Below, piece after piece: positions 22,397 to 34,289 of a DNA stretch of 64,000 bases. Below the pieces are notes generated by a model. It saw only the letters and a list, made by a program, of their open reading frames with translations. It did not search any database and had not been told where the DNA came from. Source of the DNA: Scedosporium boydii (Eukaryota > Ascomycota > Sordariomycetes > Microascales > Microascaceae). A program made the translations under genes and the position numbers. The DNA lies in NCBI GenBank assembly GCA_002221725.1, contig NJFT01000176.1, positions 1-64,000 of the forward strand, in the 5' to 3' direction. Positions within the stretch are counted from its first letter, which is position 1. Each line of letters starts with the position of its first letter.

Positions 22397-24050
22397 CTAC
22401 GGCCTGCGCTTCATCTTCCGGCTCTTCTCTAGCTCCGCCATCCTCTCCCTCAAAGACTCATAATACTCAGCCTGCAACCTCGCCTCCTCGGACTCGCTGT
22501 TCTGCTTCTCCTTCTTCACCTTCGAGCCGTCTCTCCTAGCGTTGGCCATCTCGGACGCATCCTTGAACGCCTTCTTCACGCCGTCGAACATGCCGGGAGT
22601 GGAGGTGACGGAGGTAGCGGAGACGGAGCCCGCGGGGGTTTTGGCGAGGGGCTCGGGGAGGGGCGTGAGGCCGGACCACCTACGGAACCAGGGCTGGAAG
22701 ATGAGCCAGGTCTGGAGGAGACCGGGGACGGAGGCGGTGACGAAGTAGAGCTGGACGCCGGCGGGGAGGAAGCTGGTTGCGATGAAGCCGAGGGGGACGA
22801 GGATGAAGGATACGGCTTTCATGGTGGCTTGCTGCTGGGGGGTGTTATGGCGGTTTGTTATCTAGCGAGGGGTAATGCCGTTAGTTACTCGGGAAAACTT
22901 GTTGAGAGGCGAAGGAAGCTTCTTACCCTCATTGTAGCCATCAAGGTCAGAGGGCCGACGAAGGGGAGGATATACCAGGGATCAGGAACAGTGAGGTTCG
23001 TGATCCAAGCAAGACCGCCAGTCTCAAGGCCAGGCACAGGCAAATCCGACATGGCCTTCAAGATGCGGTACATGCCGAAGCCGATAGGCAGCTGAATCAT
23101 GTTGACAAACATCAGCTTCTTGTTGACCTTGTGCTTCTCCTCGAGGGCCTTCATAGCTGCCTTGGCAGCCTGACCGGCCAAGACGTCCTTGTTCACCATC
23201 GATTCCTTCCAGGCCTCCGTGGCGCGCTCGTAACCCGGCTCGGTCCTGCGGAGGATGTTAAGCCGCGTGGTGTGCTCCTGGCCCAGCATGATAGGCTTCC
23301 AGAGACAGGCGCGGATAAGCAGACTCGTGGCGAGGATGGAGGCCCACCATGGGAAGCCGGAGTAGACATGGACGTGCTCGAGGAGCCATTGGATCATGGA
23401 CGTGGTGCCCCAGCCGAAGTCGATGCCGAGGCTGTGCAGGTAGCCGATGTGTTCGGGGATGGAGGAGATGGAGTCGTATTTGCCGAGTTCGGAGGAGATG
23501 ATGTTGGAAAGCTCGGCCGTGGGCTCTGGGGCGCCGACCGCTGCTGGGGAGGAGGATGCGAGGTCCGTGGCCGTCTGCTCTATGGATGGGGTGGAGGCGG
23601 CGGCCTCGGCGGCTGGGGGAGGAGTCTGGGCCTGTGCCGGCGCGGCCGACTGCGCTGGGGCTTCGGGTGTGGTGGTGGGGGGATCGGGTTTCTTTGAGCC
23701 GTAGCCCCAGAGGGAGAGGGATCGGGTCGCGGAAGGAATCTGGGTGAAGGCGACGGATCCGGCGATCGCGGCGGTCCTTAGGGGTAGTGCTCGGGTCGCC
23801 GAGCCGAGGGGCAGTCTTTGGAGATTCCTGCCATTTTGGATCCTAGCCGTCGCATAGGTGCGGGTAGAAGAACCCTACTCGCCATCAACAGGGGTTAGTT
23901 CTTGAGCCAGAGAATTCATCTAGACCTTATACGTTCTCAGGTGACAATGGAGGATGGGGGTGTGAGTGAGAGTTTTACCAATTGGCTCGCGACCTTTGTC
24001 CTAGACGCTGCCGAGGACAGGGACTGGACTACTCCCCTGCTTGGAAGCAT
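22397..24050 (-). CDS. OXA1: Mitochondrial inner-membrane insertase OXA1 (YidC/Oxa1 family)
   Basis: Three exons: 23979-24050, 22927-23874 and 22397-22861, about 494 residues. The small first exon encodes MLPSRGVVQSLSSAASRT, a typical positively charged mitochondrial presequence; its frame joins exactly across a GTAAAA...TAG intron. A Pro/Ala/Gln-rich linker follows, then the insertase core starting near GIDFGWGTTSMIQWLLE. It has hydrophobic helices around SGFPWWASILATSLLIR, MIQLPIGFGMYRIL, WYILPFVGPLTLMATM and SFILVPLGFIATSFLPAGVQ, and a C-terminal basic, charged tail suited to binding the mitoribosome. Oxa1 inserts mitochondrially made and conservatively sorted proteins from the matrix. MIM1 lies 1.4 kb upstream on the same strand. 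Confidence 0.93.
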
Positions 24051-25448
24051 TGTCGTCGGTATCGCGAAGTGGGAGAATGGGAATACCGAAACGGGGAGAG
24101 GGTGGCAGCGGCCGAAAATCGCGAACTCGTCTTTTACCGAGAACTTTTTTTTTGGGCCAGTGAAGATTTCAATGTCAATGAGCCGTCAAAAAATTGGAAT
24201 CACGTGGTCGCGTTTTTGTTGGCGTCGGCTTCAAAGGAGTCTGGGGTATTACAGCACGAAGTACCAAGTACAAATCTTGTCTCCCGCACCCATCCCATCC
24301 CGACGACGACGACGACAATCGCCATCCAAGCTACGCCCCCAAATGCCAAGATCTATTGATTTCTCGTCGCATTCTTGAGAACACTTTAAAGTTCTGATCC
24401 TGATCTCTGATGCCCTATTTCTGGAGCCAAGTCGATCGATACCTCTACCGTGTCCTCGCCGGGGCGCTTCCTTCTCGGAGGATTCGTGCTTTGAATGGCC
24501 TTGATCGCATGTTAAGCAGCATGCTACGGTTTCCCTTTTATTTCCCTGTGCCCTGGTCCTTTGCGATGTGTTCTGCACGTAATTCATCTACCCAGAATAG
24601 CAATGACGCTCCTTGGACAGTCCTTGAGACATTACGATTGCCATCTTCTAGTGTGTGTTCCACCCGGCATCCGCCGAGGAGGCCCAAAGCCTCATCCTGC
24701 TGGTCATCTCTTCCATCCTGACCGCTCAATGAGGAACGGACTCGTGGAAATTTAGTCTAACTTTATACCCGTATGAGCGGAGGTGTAGATTTCAGAGTTT
24801 GGGCCGTGGGCGATCCCATAAGCTGAACAGTGTTGCGGCGTAGAGAACGAAACCATGGTAATTGCTATCAAGTTAACCGAGGCATCTGCCCCAGTAGGGT
24901 GCGATGCCTTCATCGCGGTGGTCTTTCCATTCAGATCCGCCACGATCATTCTTCCATTAAAGGCCCTCATTTTTGCTGAGTATTTTATAAAGTCATTCAC
25001 GGTGGGGAATGGGAACATTGCCAGTTCGGTTTGGTCTGGTCTGGTCTGGCCATAAATAGCAGCGTCCTCAGGCAAGTGCCTCTTACTCAGTGATCTGGCC
25101 GATGATGCGAAGTCAAACAAATCAAGATCCTGTTTGGGAAATAACCGTAAGTCGAAGTCTGGGATCTCGTGGCATCTTCGCCTCGATCAACGAGATAGAG
25201 GATCGGATGTCGGAGGCCGAGTAGGCAACATATCAACCACCCCCACTCATATGGACGATGTTCAGAGCCAAGAGCCGTCTATAAAGCCTTTAGAACACAA
25301 TATATACATCTTGTTGCGGCACCATTGTTCATTCCGGACCCGAGTCCAAGCATCATCCGGCCGAGGGATCCCAGCATGTTCCCATAAAAGTTGTGACTGC
25401 ACCGTCCTTAATCCTGCATGCCTTTTCTTTACACTCCAAGCTCGTGGT
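24051..25448. other. Intergenic between OXA1 and MIM1
   Basis: It contains the OXA1 promoter, a short (CGA)n run near 24300-24318 and a degenerate GAAGTACCAAGTAC motif near 24258. A minus-strand open frame (24752-25120) has no ATG start and no recognisable motif. I see no supported gene. Confidence 0.6.
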
Positions 25449-25921
25449 TTAGAGGCGCTCACCTCGCCTCGATCGCTCGGAAATCTCGACACCTGGGCCT
25501 ATAGGATACGCACGCCGGCGGCTTAGGGGGAAGACCTGGACGGGCTGGTTAGTATGGAAACGAGTGCCCAGTGAAGCAGTCTTGACGAGATTCTTTAAAC
25601 ATGTTCCCCGCCAAGGCCCGCATTGAAGGCGTTATAAGATCCTGTACGCACCTTGGTACCACCCCAACCTAACCGGAACGCAGCCTCGTGTGCAAACAGT
25701 TCGCCGAAACCCAGCATCATTCCATTGATGAAAGGAAGGAACAGGTTGATGGCGGCACCGCGTATTATCGACCAGACGGTGGGGGGTCTGTAGAGGATCA
25801 CGGGAGAAGAGGAAGACGGCGGGGAGGTCGAGGAGTCTTCGACGGCGGAGTAGTGCTCGCTGTCGGAGTGGATCGTGATGCCAGACTCGGCCAGTCGGCT
25901 AGACGGATCTTGCGATGACAT
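25449..25921 (-). CDS. MIM1: Mitochondrial outer-membrane import factor MIM1 (TOM13)
   Basis: Two exons, 25652-25921 and 25449-25535, giving 118 residues. The single hydrophobic segment and its flanks, WSIIRGAAINLFLPFINGM followed by MLGFGELFAHEAAFRLGW, are the signature of the Mim1/TOM13 family, with the helix-packing small residues intact. The second exon continues GTK into VFPLSRRRAYPIGPGVE, also family-typical; reading through the intron instead gives an unrelated tail. Mim1 oligomerises in the outer membrane and assists insertion of helical outer-membrane proteins such as Tom20 and Tom70. The first 60 residues are a Ser-rich cytosolic stretch. Confidence 0.9.
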
Positions 25922-26464
25922 GGTGGATACGGATTTCGGCTGGTTTCCGGCTTGGGGGGCTTGCTCAGTACGGGCACGACAGAAGTATGGCGAGAATTGG
26001 CAGACACTTCCCTCCTTAGATTCGGCGGAGGATGCGGGATTCCCTTTGTTGGGGTAGTCTCAGGATCAATGTCGGGGGAAGCGAGGTCGGCTTTGCGATG
26101 CTCCTGATTGCGTTGTGCTGCAGGTTCGACCGAGAATGGGGGATTACGTAAACATACCAGAAAGTGGTCATAGCTTTATTGCCAACATTGCTGAGGACCA
26201 GACCTGGGACAGGACAAGGAAGGAAGAGGGGCAGTGATGGACGTCACTGACCCATCAACCAGCTGCCTGGACTAAATTCCAGTGCCGCCTTAGGAGCTCC
26301 CCGCCACAGTAGCCAGGCCACCTCTTACTTCAATCCTTCACCATTAATTCAGCATCTACCTGACTCGACTCTATTAATTCCCGGTTGTACTACCGTTTAC
26401 ATCGTCTCGACCTTTAATTAGAGGAAACTCGCTACATTTCTCTAACTTTTCTTCTTTCACAATC
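25922..26464. other. Divergent promoter region of MIM1 and the p47/SHP1 gene
   Basis: About 540 bp between the two start codons, with no internal gene. TA-rich and pyrimidine-rich sequence before 26465 (near 26380-26460) is likely the p47/SHP1 core promoter. Confidence 0.55.
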
Positions 26465-27890
26465 ATGGCGACGAACGACGAGAAGCTTGCGCAGCTCCAG
26501 GCCCTCACAGGCACTCCTACGGAAACGGTTTGTGCCCATTTTCTTCGCCTTGATTGAAACAATCTGCCTTGAAATTTCCTAGGTCTTTGTGTTCTGTTTC
26601 GTTTTTGCTGATCATCTTCCCCCTTCAATCAGGCTAGGGAGTATCTGGAGGCTTTCGACTGGAACATTGAAGCTGCGGCCCAGGCCCTCCTCGAAGACGC
26701 CGATGGCGGCGACGATTCAGCTGGCGAGCAAGGCTCTTCGACCCAAGTCCCCGAGAACTACACCGGACCTCGCACTCTTGATGGCCGACCCGTAGACGTT
26801 GGCTCCAGCTCCCAATCGAGGGCCCAACAACCCAAGCGCCAAGAGAAGAAACGTGGTGTGGCGACGCTCTCATCACTCGGCTCGGGCAGGCACGCCCACG
26901 GCTCTGACGAAGAGGATGATGAAGACGAGGAAGGAGCGAGGGGTAGGGGCGATTTGTTTGCCGGTGGAGAAAAGAGTGGTCTTGCGCTGAGGGATCCTAC
27001 ACGGGGTGGCGAGAGGGGCGAGGGCTCACGAGGAATCATCAACGATATTCTTGCAAAGGCTCGAGAGTGCGTATATTCTATTCACTTCCGCCCAATTATC
27101 CGAAATCCTGCTAACACGACTATCGATCAATAGGCAAACCAGGAGGGGGGCTGATGAGGCCACCGAAGAGCGCCCAGCTCGCCATTGGGGCGCTGGTCAA
27201 ACTCTCGGAGGTGATGGTGTAGAAAGCCGACGGATTGCCGATCCCCACGCTGGCCATGAGCACGCCCCCCCTGCCGGAGAGCCCCAGGAGAGGACCATCC
27301 ACATTTGGCACGACGGTTTCAGCTTCGACGACGGCCCGCTCTACCGATTCGATGACCCGGAGAACCAGGAGACCCTTCAGTTGATCCGTAGCGGACGCGC
27401 GCCACTCCATTTGATGAATGTCCGGTTCGATCAGCCCGTAAATGCCCATATCTCTCAACATGATGAGCCCTGGAGGCAACTCCCAAGGATCTACAGACCA
27501 TTCGGTGGCGAGGGTAGGAGGTTGGGTAGTCCCGTCCCTGGTGATGGTAATGTCAGGCCTCCTCCGGCTATCTCTCAGCCTGCCGCCGCTAGAGCTACTG
27601 CTTCGTCGTCTTCCTCTGCCACACCCAATACCGGAGTCGACTCATCTCAGCCCACACTTGCCCTCCGTGTTCAGCTCCCCGATGGAACTAGACTCCCCGC
27701 CAGGTTCAACACGACGCAGACGGTTGGCGACCTTTACGATTTCGTTCTCCGCGCGCACCCCGCCACCCAAAGCCGCGGCTTCGTCGTCGCCACTACCTTC
27801 CCAAATAAGGACCACACCGATCGCGCTCTGGTTCTCGGAGAGATGTCCGAGTTTAAGAAGGGCGGCACTGCGTTTGTCAAGTGGACATAG
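26465..27890 (+). CDS. SHP1: p47/Shp1-type Cdc48 adaptor (UBA-SEP-UBX protein)
   Basis: Three exons: 26465-26527, 26633-27066 and 27134-27890, about 417 residues. The N-terminal UBA-like domain spans the first intron (residues 1-45: KLAQLQALTGTPTETAREYL, then FDWNIEAA). An acidic linker follows, then the SEP domain (IHIWHDGFSFDDGPLYRFDD to the SGRAP region), and a C-terminal UBX domain beginning LALRVQLPDGTRLPARFN and ending in GGTAFVKWT. This domain order defines the p47/NSFL1C/Shp1 group, which recruits ubiquitylated or membrane-fusion substrates to the AAA ATPase Cdc48/p97. The three exons keep frame at both junctions. Confidence 0.93.
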
Positions 27891-28402
27891 TCGCACTCTC
27901 TGCCTCTATTTCCTGCATTTTGTCGGACGCGTAGCTGGGTTTATCCTTTTTTTTCTTTTTCTTCTCTCTCTAGGGACATCAGGCGGGATCGTTTAGGGAA
28001 TTCTGCCAACGGTTTGAGTCTTTTGACAATAGGCATTTGCGGACAAAGGTTGGCGTGGTCAATCGGACTGGAAGGAATGCAAAATAGACATCAATTGATC
28101 CAATGAATTAGGCATACTGCTTTCTAAAGGAGGAAGAGCTGACGATGAGGGAGCCCTCTAAAGTAGGTCTACTCTATAGTACAGCCGCTCTTCTCTTTCG
28201 CTATTAGGTGGCGCTGTCATTTTTTTTTAAACCCAAGGATCCGTTCCGTAAACGCCAGAGACACGATAACTGTGCCTGCTTCGAAGCTACCCCTCCCCAC
28301 CTGCGATTGTCTGATAGTATACACGAAACCATATTCAAGGCCTCTGGTTCCCCGCCATCCGCGTTCTGTCTCTCGCGAACTTCGCCGCTGTTCAGCACCG
28401 TT
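27891..28402. other. Intergenic between converging SHP1 and GTR1
   Basis: About 0.5 kb of 3' flanks with a T/CT-rich run near 27945-27972. No gene seen. Confidence 0.6.
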
Positions 28403-29591
28403 TTAGTTACTTATTTGCGGTACATGAGATGCCGCAGGGGTGCTTGGACCATCCAAGAACTTAAAGTGCTCAATGGCAATGCGACAGTTGAGCATAGCGG
28501 CGTTGAATCTCGCTTCACCAGGAGGCAACACGGCCATAAGGTAGGTATTCGTCGTAAACTTGAGGATGAAGAGGCTGAACCTGGTGCCGGCTTTGTGTTC
28601 CATGCAGACAAACTGCTCCGCGTTGCGGGGCGTACCCGTGAAGCGGCTTATGGACTGCTTGAACTGTTTCATGATGTTAGACATGCGTTCGAGACGGTCC
28701 TCCGTAGGGTTATCCTGTCCCGCTTCGGAGGTCCAAGACGAGACGGCGAGGAAGGAGGTTCGTTCGAAGAGGAGGAGTTCCTCGGCCTCGATGGCGACGC
28801 CGAGATTAGCGAGGTTACGCTCGATAGCGGCCAAGTTCGGCACGAGGTCGTGTATAATACTCGCCCAGGCCTTGTACAAGCTCTGGTCCCAGATCGAAGT
28901 AGCAAAGGGCGTGATCTCGAGGGGGCCGCCGTCGCCGCCGACGGGGAGGCCCAGCGAGGCGGCTAGTTCGGCCGTCTTCTGCCGGACCATGTGGACGCGG
29001 TCGTTGAAGAGGCTCTCGCGCGAGGAAGGGAGGATGAGGTCCATCTTGTGGATGAGGACGTAGATGCGGGCGGTCGGGGAGAACTGGACTAGGGCGGAGA
29101 TGATGGAGACGTAGGTGGCTAGGTCGCGGTCGACGTCGCGGGACTCGATGTCGAAGACGTAGATGAGGACGCCGACGTGGGAGAAGACGTGGACGCGCTG
29201 TTGGGAGAGGTAGTTTTCCATGAAGGCTTCTTGGCCGCCGCAGTCCCAGAGGTTGAGGGTTAGGTTTCCGAGGAACTTGACATGGGAGAGGTCGATGTCT
29301 ATGGTGGCGCCTCTGGACGGAGTAGCTTGTTAGTACATGGGAAGAAGGTGTACAGCGGTCGCTACAGAAGGAAACTTTTGGGGGAGGGGCCCAAACGTAC
29401 AGTCTTCTTGTGTCGCGGGCAATGTAGTTGCTGAAGATTATGCTCCGCATACTCGATTTCCCCGAGCCGCTCTTGCCCATCAGTAGAACCTTCTTCTTCT
29501 TAGGTTTCTTAACCCCGACTTTCACATCCACGGCGGGGTTCTGGTCCCCAACCGAGGATGCTATGCCGGAGGGTTCTGGAAGGCCTGACAT
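28403..29591 (-). CDS. GTR1: Rag-type small GTPase Gtr1 (RagA/B orthologue)
   Basis: Two exons, 29401-29591 and 28403-29312, about 366 residues. The G1 P-loop is [12 protein letters not shown]; the switch I/G2 Thr is in [14 protein letters not shown], created across the intron; G3 is [10 protein letters not shown]4 is the HKMDL variant typical of Rag GTPases. The C-terminal roadblock-like half is preserved. The N-terminal 30 residues are an extra Lys-rich extension. Gtr1 pairs with Gtr2 and, with the EGO/Ragulator complex on the vacuole, signals amino-acid sufficiency to TORC1. It is divergent from the F-box gene with about 0.8 kb between. Confidence 0.93.
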
Positions 29592-30403
29592 GCTTGGCGG
29601 CGAGAGGAAAAAAGGTGTGGAAGGTTTCGTGGGGGGAGATAGTGGTATTTGAGAGGGAACTGGTGTTTATTCTCGCGAGACCGTCATTGAGGAGAGCGGC
29701 TGTCGGGAGCTGGTCACTCCTCGAGATCGTTCGCAGGGCCGCTGGTCGAGGGTGTCAAGATAAACGATACATTGAATGAGATTGTGCTAAGATGAGCGAT
29801 TGAGATGATGATAGGAATTGGATCACTTATCGTAACTCCTCCCCACTTAGACCTTGGCGGGATTGGACGAAGTGAAGCACTCGCAGTTGCAATGCTACCT
29901 CGAGGTGGGGAGCCAAAGCACATCAACTTTGAGGCCAGGCCATCGCTGCCTCCTCGCCACGGCTAATTGTCGCTAATTTTGGCCGAGTCCAGTGACAATT
30001 CGCACAACTTCACCCCAATCATCTTCTATTATTCTCATTTCTCGCTGCTGCCTTTCTGCCTGGATGATGCCTGTTTTCAGGCGTTTGATCCTAACCAGTA
30101 TCAAATCAAATGGCGCTTTTCTCGTCCTCTCGCTATCGTGACCATATTGGGCCTGATCCAATGCTGTTTACCCCCAAAGCCATCCTATATATATGCGAAC
30201 TTTTTCTCCCAGGGCCATACGTAGACCGACGGCCTTTAATCTCGCGTCTAAGCTGCACTTACCCTCGAGGTCAAGCTGTCTCCATCCTGGAAATCATATG
30301 TTTGTACATCCAGACCGCCACGTTATTTCATCTTTCAAGCATACTTTGAACAAGTGGTGCCCTCAGCCGTGAGTCTGGAATCGTCATTTCCAGCCCTTGA
30401 AAC
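29592..30403. other. Divergent promoter region of GTR1 and the F-box gene
   Basis: 812 bp without a recognisable gene. It includes a TATATATAT stretch near 30187 that could serve the plus-strand F-box gene. Confidence 0.5.
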
Positions 30404-31360
30404 ATGAATGTGAAAGTCATGGAAGACGCCCAAATGGTAGATCGCATGCCTGCGGGTCTTGCTTGCCATGCTGCCCTTACCACTCCCGAGCTCCTCGAAG
30501 CTATTCTAGGGAATCTCGATATGGTAACTTTACTCGTATCAGCCCAACGTGTCTGCAGGCAATGGCGAGCCGTTATAGGCACGCCTGCATTACAACGATA
30601 TCTCTTCCTTGAGCAAAATGATGCGGCCAAGTCTGCCCCGAAACGCCACGAGGGACATCTTCTGACGAAACAAAATCCTCTTTTGAAGAAGCTCTTCCCG
30701 TCTATCTTCCAGACCATCGATGTCCCTCGTCGCACCCTTCCTACCTGTACTGGCTTCCTGACACTGCTCTTAGGTGGGTGTCCGCTGGCAGATAGACGTG
30801 ATGAGTACAAAAGGCATCATGCCTTTGCCCGCAAGGATGCTAGTTGGCGGCGGATGCAAGTGGCTCAACCTCCCCTTCGACGTGTTGGGTACACCGAAGT
30901 GCCCCGACTGGAGGAGGAGGATGGTATGCCTGCAGACTCGGAGTCTTTCCGAACCCTAGTGTTCCCCGAAGGTCTTCGCATGGGTGAACTCTGGGATCTC
31001 TTGTTCAAGACCATCTGGGAGAATTGTTCGAGATATGATAGCTCTCCTTACGAAGACGGGCCTGGATTGTTGATTTTATGGAAACAGTACTGGCCGCATA
31101 GCATGCGGACTCCGCCAAAGGGATTCGCCAGCATGCGGAAGAAGATACAAATGTTTGAAGGGTGGCCGAGTCGCGTTAATCTTATCCTCGTACGAGATAA
31201 CGAGAGAAAGAGCGTCTGGGAGAAAGAATTCAATGGCGTTGATCCATGGCTTGTTCCGTCTTACTCGGAGCATTTCGTTCCTGAAGAGCATGAGTGGTTG
31301 TATCGTTGTGAAGACTATGATGCGGCGGTTCTAAGCAAGCATCTACACGCCGCCGACTAA
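30404..31360 (+). CDS. F-box domain protein, intronless
   Basis: 318 residues. The F-box spans residues 26-65: LTTPELLEAILGNLDMVTLL, then the VSAQRVCRQWRAVI part with the typical Arg-Val-Cys-x-x-Trp. The rest has no recognised repeat (no WD40, LRR or kelch); it contains Trp-rich segments such as ELWDLLFKTIWE and RVNLILVRDNERKSVWEKEF. This composition is common among fungal F-box proteins whose targets are unknown. The F-box presumably binds Skp1 in an SCF ubiquitin ligase. Confidence 0.82.
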   Translation: MNVKVMEDAQMVDRMPAGLACHAALTTPELLEAILGNLDMVTLLVSAQRVCRQWRAVIGTPALQRYLFLEQNDAAKSAPKRHEGHLLTKQNPLLKKLFPSIFQTIDVPRRTLPTCTGFLTLLLGGCPLADRRDEYKRHHAFARKDASWRRMQVAQPPLRRVGYTEVPRLEEEDGMPADSESFRTLVFPEGLRMGELWDLLFKTIWENCSRYDSSPYEDGPGLLILWKQYWPHSMRTPPKGFASMRKKIQMFEGWPSRVNLILVRDNERKSVWEKEFNGVDPWLVPSYSEHFVPEEHEWLYRCEDYDAAVLSKHLHAAD

Positions 31361-31872
31361 CGTCAACTTCTCCTGCCCAAAAGTGGAGGCGAATTGTTGT
31401 GATGAGAATGCCAATATTGCCATCTCTAGTGCTTCTGATTTTGGCTGTGAATGTCGCCCGTGGTTCCGGCTCGGGGATCGCTCTCTCAGCCAAGTCTACA
31501 TATCTATTTTCTGATATGCTCTGGTAGGGAGAGGGGATCTGGTATTCGGTGTTGAGATATGGAGGATTGTGGAGCAAGGGATTAGATTAGAAATTGACAG
31601 GAGCTTGTTCTTTATGTTTAACCGTTCCGTTGATGCTCCATAGCTCACTTGCTAGGCTTATATGGATATAATTCATGTTTCCATGGTCTGAAGCGTCTGT
31701 CTGTCAACTGCAAGTGAGAACCTTCCGGGCCATTGGGACTATTCCCCTTTTAACACATGCCGCAGTATTTTCCTATTTTTGGTTGTTTTCATTCATTTCT
31801 TTTCTTATATATTCCAACTCTGAATTCTCAGCTCTAAAACCTCGGCCCTTTCCGGTTAGATTGTCGAAGTTT
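31361..31872. other. Intergenic between converging F-box and GH51 genes
   Basis: About 0.5 kb with only 3' flanking sequence visible. No gene or notable repeat. Confidence 0.6.
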
Positions 31873-34289
31873 CTACTTTGAAGACTCGTCAAGCTCAGAC
31901 TCCTCGAAATATGTATCCAAGACAGCGACACTCAGCTCAGGCATCTCAAATTCGAACGCGCCCTCCGCATTTGCCTCCAACAACTCATTGGTCGTCTCCA
32001 CGACATTGACGCCGCTCCAAGGATCGTTGTAGGCATATGGGTCCTCCGGTCCGGTTAATAGTATTAACTGAGCTCGAGTTCCAGGCTCAACGCCCTCGAA
32101 GGAGACAGAGACGGGCACAGGCTCGTGGTCGGTGGTATTGTAGCAGGCACCTTTCCAGACAAGTGAATCCTTGGTGCTCTTACCCGCAACGTAGAAGAGG
32201 GGATTGAGGTCTCCCGTGACGGGGAGGGTCTCCTTGAGAGGATGAGCGGCGAAGAGCTGATCAATGAGTAAGCGTCAGGATGGGGTTTACATCTGTGAAG
32301 AGACGGATATGTCGGCAACATACCTCCCAAATATACCAGTCTGTAGACCTAGTGGTCAGAGCCGGGTCAGCAGCGTGCTGGATCATGGTTATCGCCCATT
32401 GGTAGCTATTCAGGTTTCGAAGAATAGGAGCCTATGAGATGAGGTATTAGCAAACTTTCTGTAGATAGATGAAAGGTTCTTGGATTCGAGATACATAAAA
32501 GGTGCCGTAGATACGGTCTGCGTTGCGCTCGTAGCTGATGAGGCCGACGGCTCCCCCAACAGATCCGATCCACCAAGGCCAAGGGGCCAGAGGGCCATCC
32601 CAACCGATGCCGCCATTGGGATGGGTGGAGGACACTTCACCTACAGAGAGGATTCTGCCTTAGTGACGTTGATTCTGGCTCCAATTTCTACCCAGGGAAA
32701 CGTACCAATGACGTGGGGAATAGGTTCATTGTCGAACAAATTGAACTCGGACAGAAACTCATCTGGCTTCCGGTAAGGGTGGTAGTCACCGATGCCCGGT
32801 TCGGGAATTCTATATCCGTCGGTAGTGGCGCCAGACGAGATGACGGTAATATCGGAATATGCTTCGTTGATCGCCTTGAGGAACGTGGGGAATCGGTATT
32901 TCTTGTACGACTCCCAGCCCGCAGCGCCGCCTGCAAGCCAATCCTCATTGCCAACTTCAACGTAGTTAAGCTCGAACGGCTCGGGGTGTCCGAGCTCGGC
33001 GCGTTTTGCACCCCAGGTAGAATTGGCCGGTCCTCGGATGAACTCGATCTGATTGAGTGCGTCGTCGACCCAGGGCTGAAGCTCGTCCTCGGGAACAATG
33101 TAGCCGTCAAGCGAGAGACCGCCATAAACACCAACGACTGTACCTTAGCTATCGAGGCCCGTGGTCTCACTATCTATGATAAACTTACTCAGTTCCATGC
33201 CCATATCTTCAGCCCAGAGGAGGTATTCCATAAGACCAAGGCCGTTGGTCATTTGATAACCCCAGGTGTTCTGGAATCCCCTGCGATTTCGAAGAGGACC
33301 GAGACTAGCCTTCCAGTCCCACCATGTGTCGATGGAATCTCCTTCTAGCATGTTGCCTCCGGGGAAGCGGAAAAAGGTCTTTGAGGAGCCGTAAGGTTAG
33401 CAGTCAAGGAGTAGTGAAAGGAAACTCCTCGGTTTACAGGGTTCAGAGAACGTTCTTACTGGGCGAAGCTCTTCGAGGGCTTCGGCGATGTCCACCCGGA
33501 GACCGTTCTTGCGTCCCTTGTAAGTGGGCGGGAATAGGCTGATGAGGTTGAAATCGAGAGAACCATCTTTGACACCCTTCACGAGAATGTCAGTAGACTG
33601 CTTCCTGGTTTCGTGCTGAGGTTGGTCGATCATACCGCCGAGTCGAAAGTAATTGTGAAGGTATTATTGCTATTCGGTGCATCCGTATCTGGGATAAGCT
33701 CGATCTCGTGCTCAACCCAGTCGTCGCTCAGAGACGTAGACTCAATCTCAACGCTGCCAAAGACATCGTCGTTGAGGGCGGACTGCAAAGACGCAGTGAA
33801 GTTGCCTTCATAAGCTCCCTTGACCCAGAATGAGCCTGTATACTTGTGTTTCTTAACGTCTATACCCCAATACCCGGTATTGGAGAAACCAATTCGGCCA
33901 TCCGCGTCTCCGGCTTCCACGTTCATAGAAACGGGTAGCTCCTCAGAGAGAGGTTCATCGAGGCGGCTAAGCTTGAGCTTCGCGCCATTGACGGGAGACC
34001 AAGCGTCTAGGGATGCGGGGAACTTCTCGCCGTACTGGAAGGCACGATTGCGGATAAGCTCCGCATAGATACCTCCGTCACCGGAGTGGTTGATATCCTG
34101 GAGTCACACCTTTAGCTTCGGAATTATGTGGTAGTGGCACATTCCTAGGGAGAATCGGCGAACCTCGTGGAGAAAACCATACTGATGACTTGTCACGTTA
34201 CCACCAGTAGCTTTGATGGAGATGTCGATGGCAGACACCGAAGAGACGGCGCACCCAACAACGAGAAGCACAGACCTAAGGATAACCAT
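31873..34289 (-). CDS. Secreted GH51 alpha-L-arabinofuranosidase
   Basis: A multi-exon gene (eight exons by my splicing) starting at the ATG ending at 34289. The N-terminus [20 protein letters not shown] is a classical signal peptide. The mature part begins [20 protein letters not shown] and includes [20 protein letters not shown], a carbohydrate-binding-like beta domain with NTGYWGI, then [12 protein letters not shown] of the (beta/alpha)8 barrel. The acid/base Glu is in [10 protein letters not shown]. The nucleophile Glu should be in [12 protein letters not shown], which is rebuilt across an intron. A C-terminal beta domain follows. Total length about 640 residues, normal for fungal GH51. 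The enzyme removes arabinofuranosyl side chains from arabinoxylan or arabinan outside the cell. All inferred junctions keep frame. Confidence 0.92.

Noticed and set aside
23131..23697. 188-codon plus-strand open frame rich in Gly
   Set aside because: It lies wholly antisense to the OXA1 coding exon; its Gly/Trp richness mirrors the Pro/Ala/Thr-rich linker on the coding strand.
24752..25120. 122-codon minus-strand open frame between OXA1 and MIM1
   Set aside because: It has no ATG start, no splice partners and no recognisable motif, and it sits in the OXA1 promoter side.
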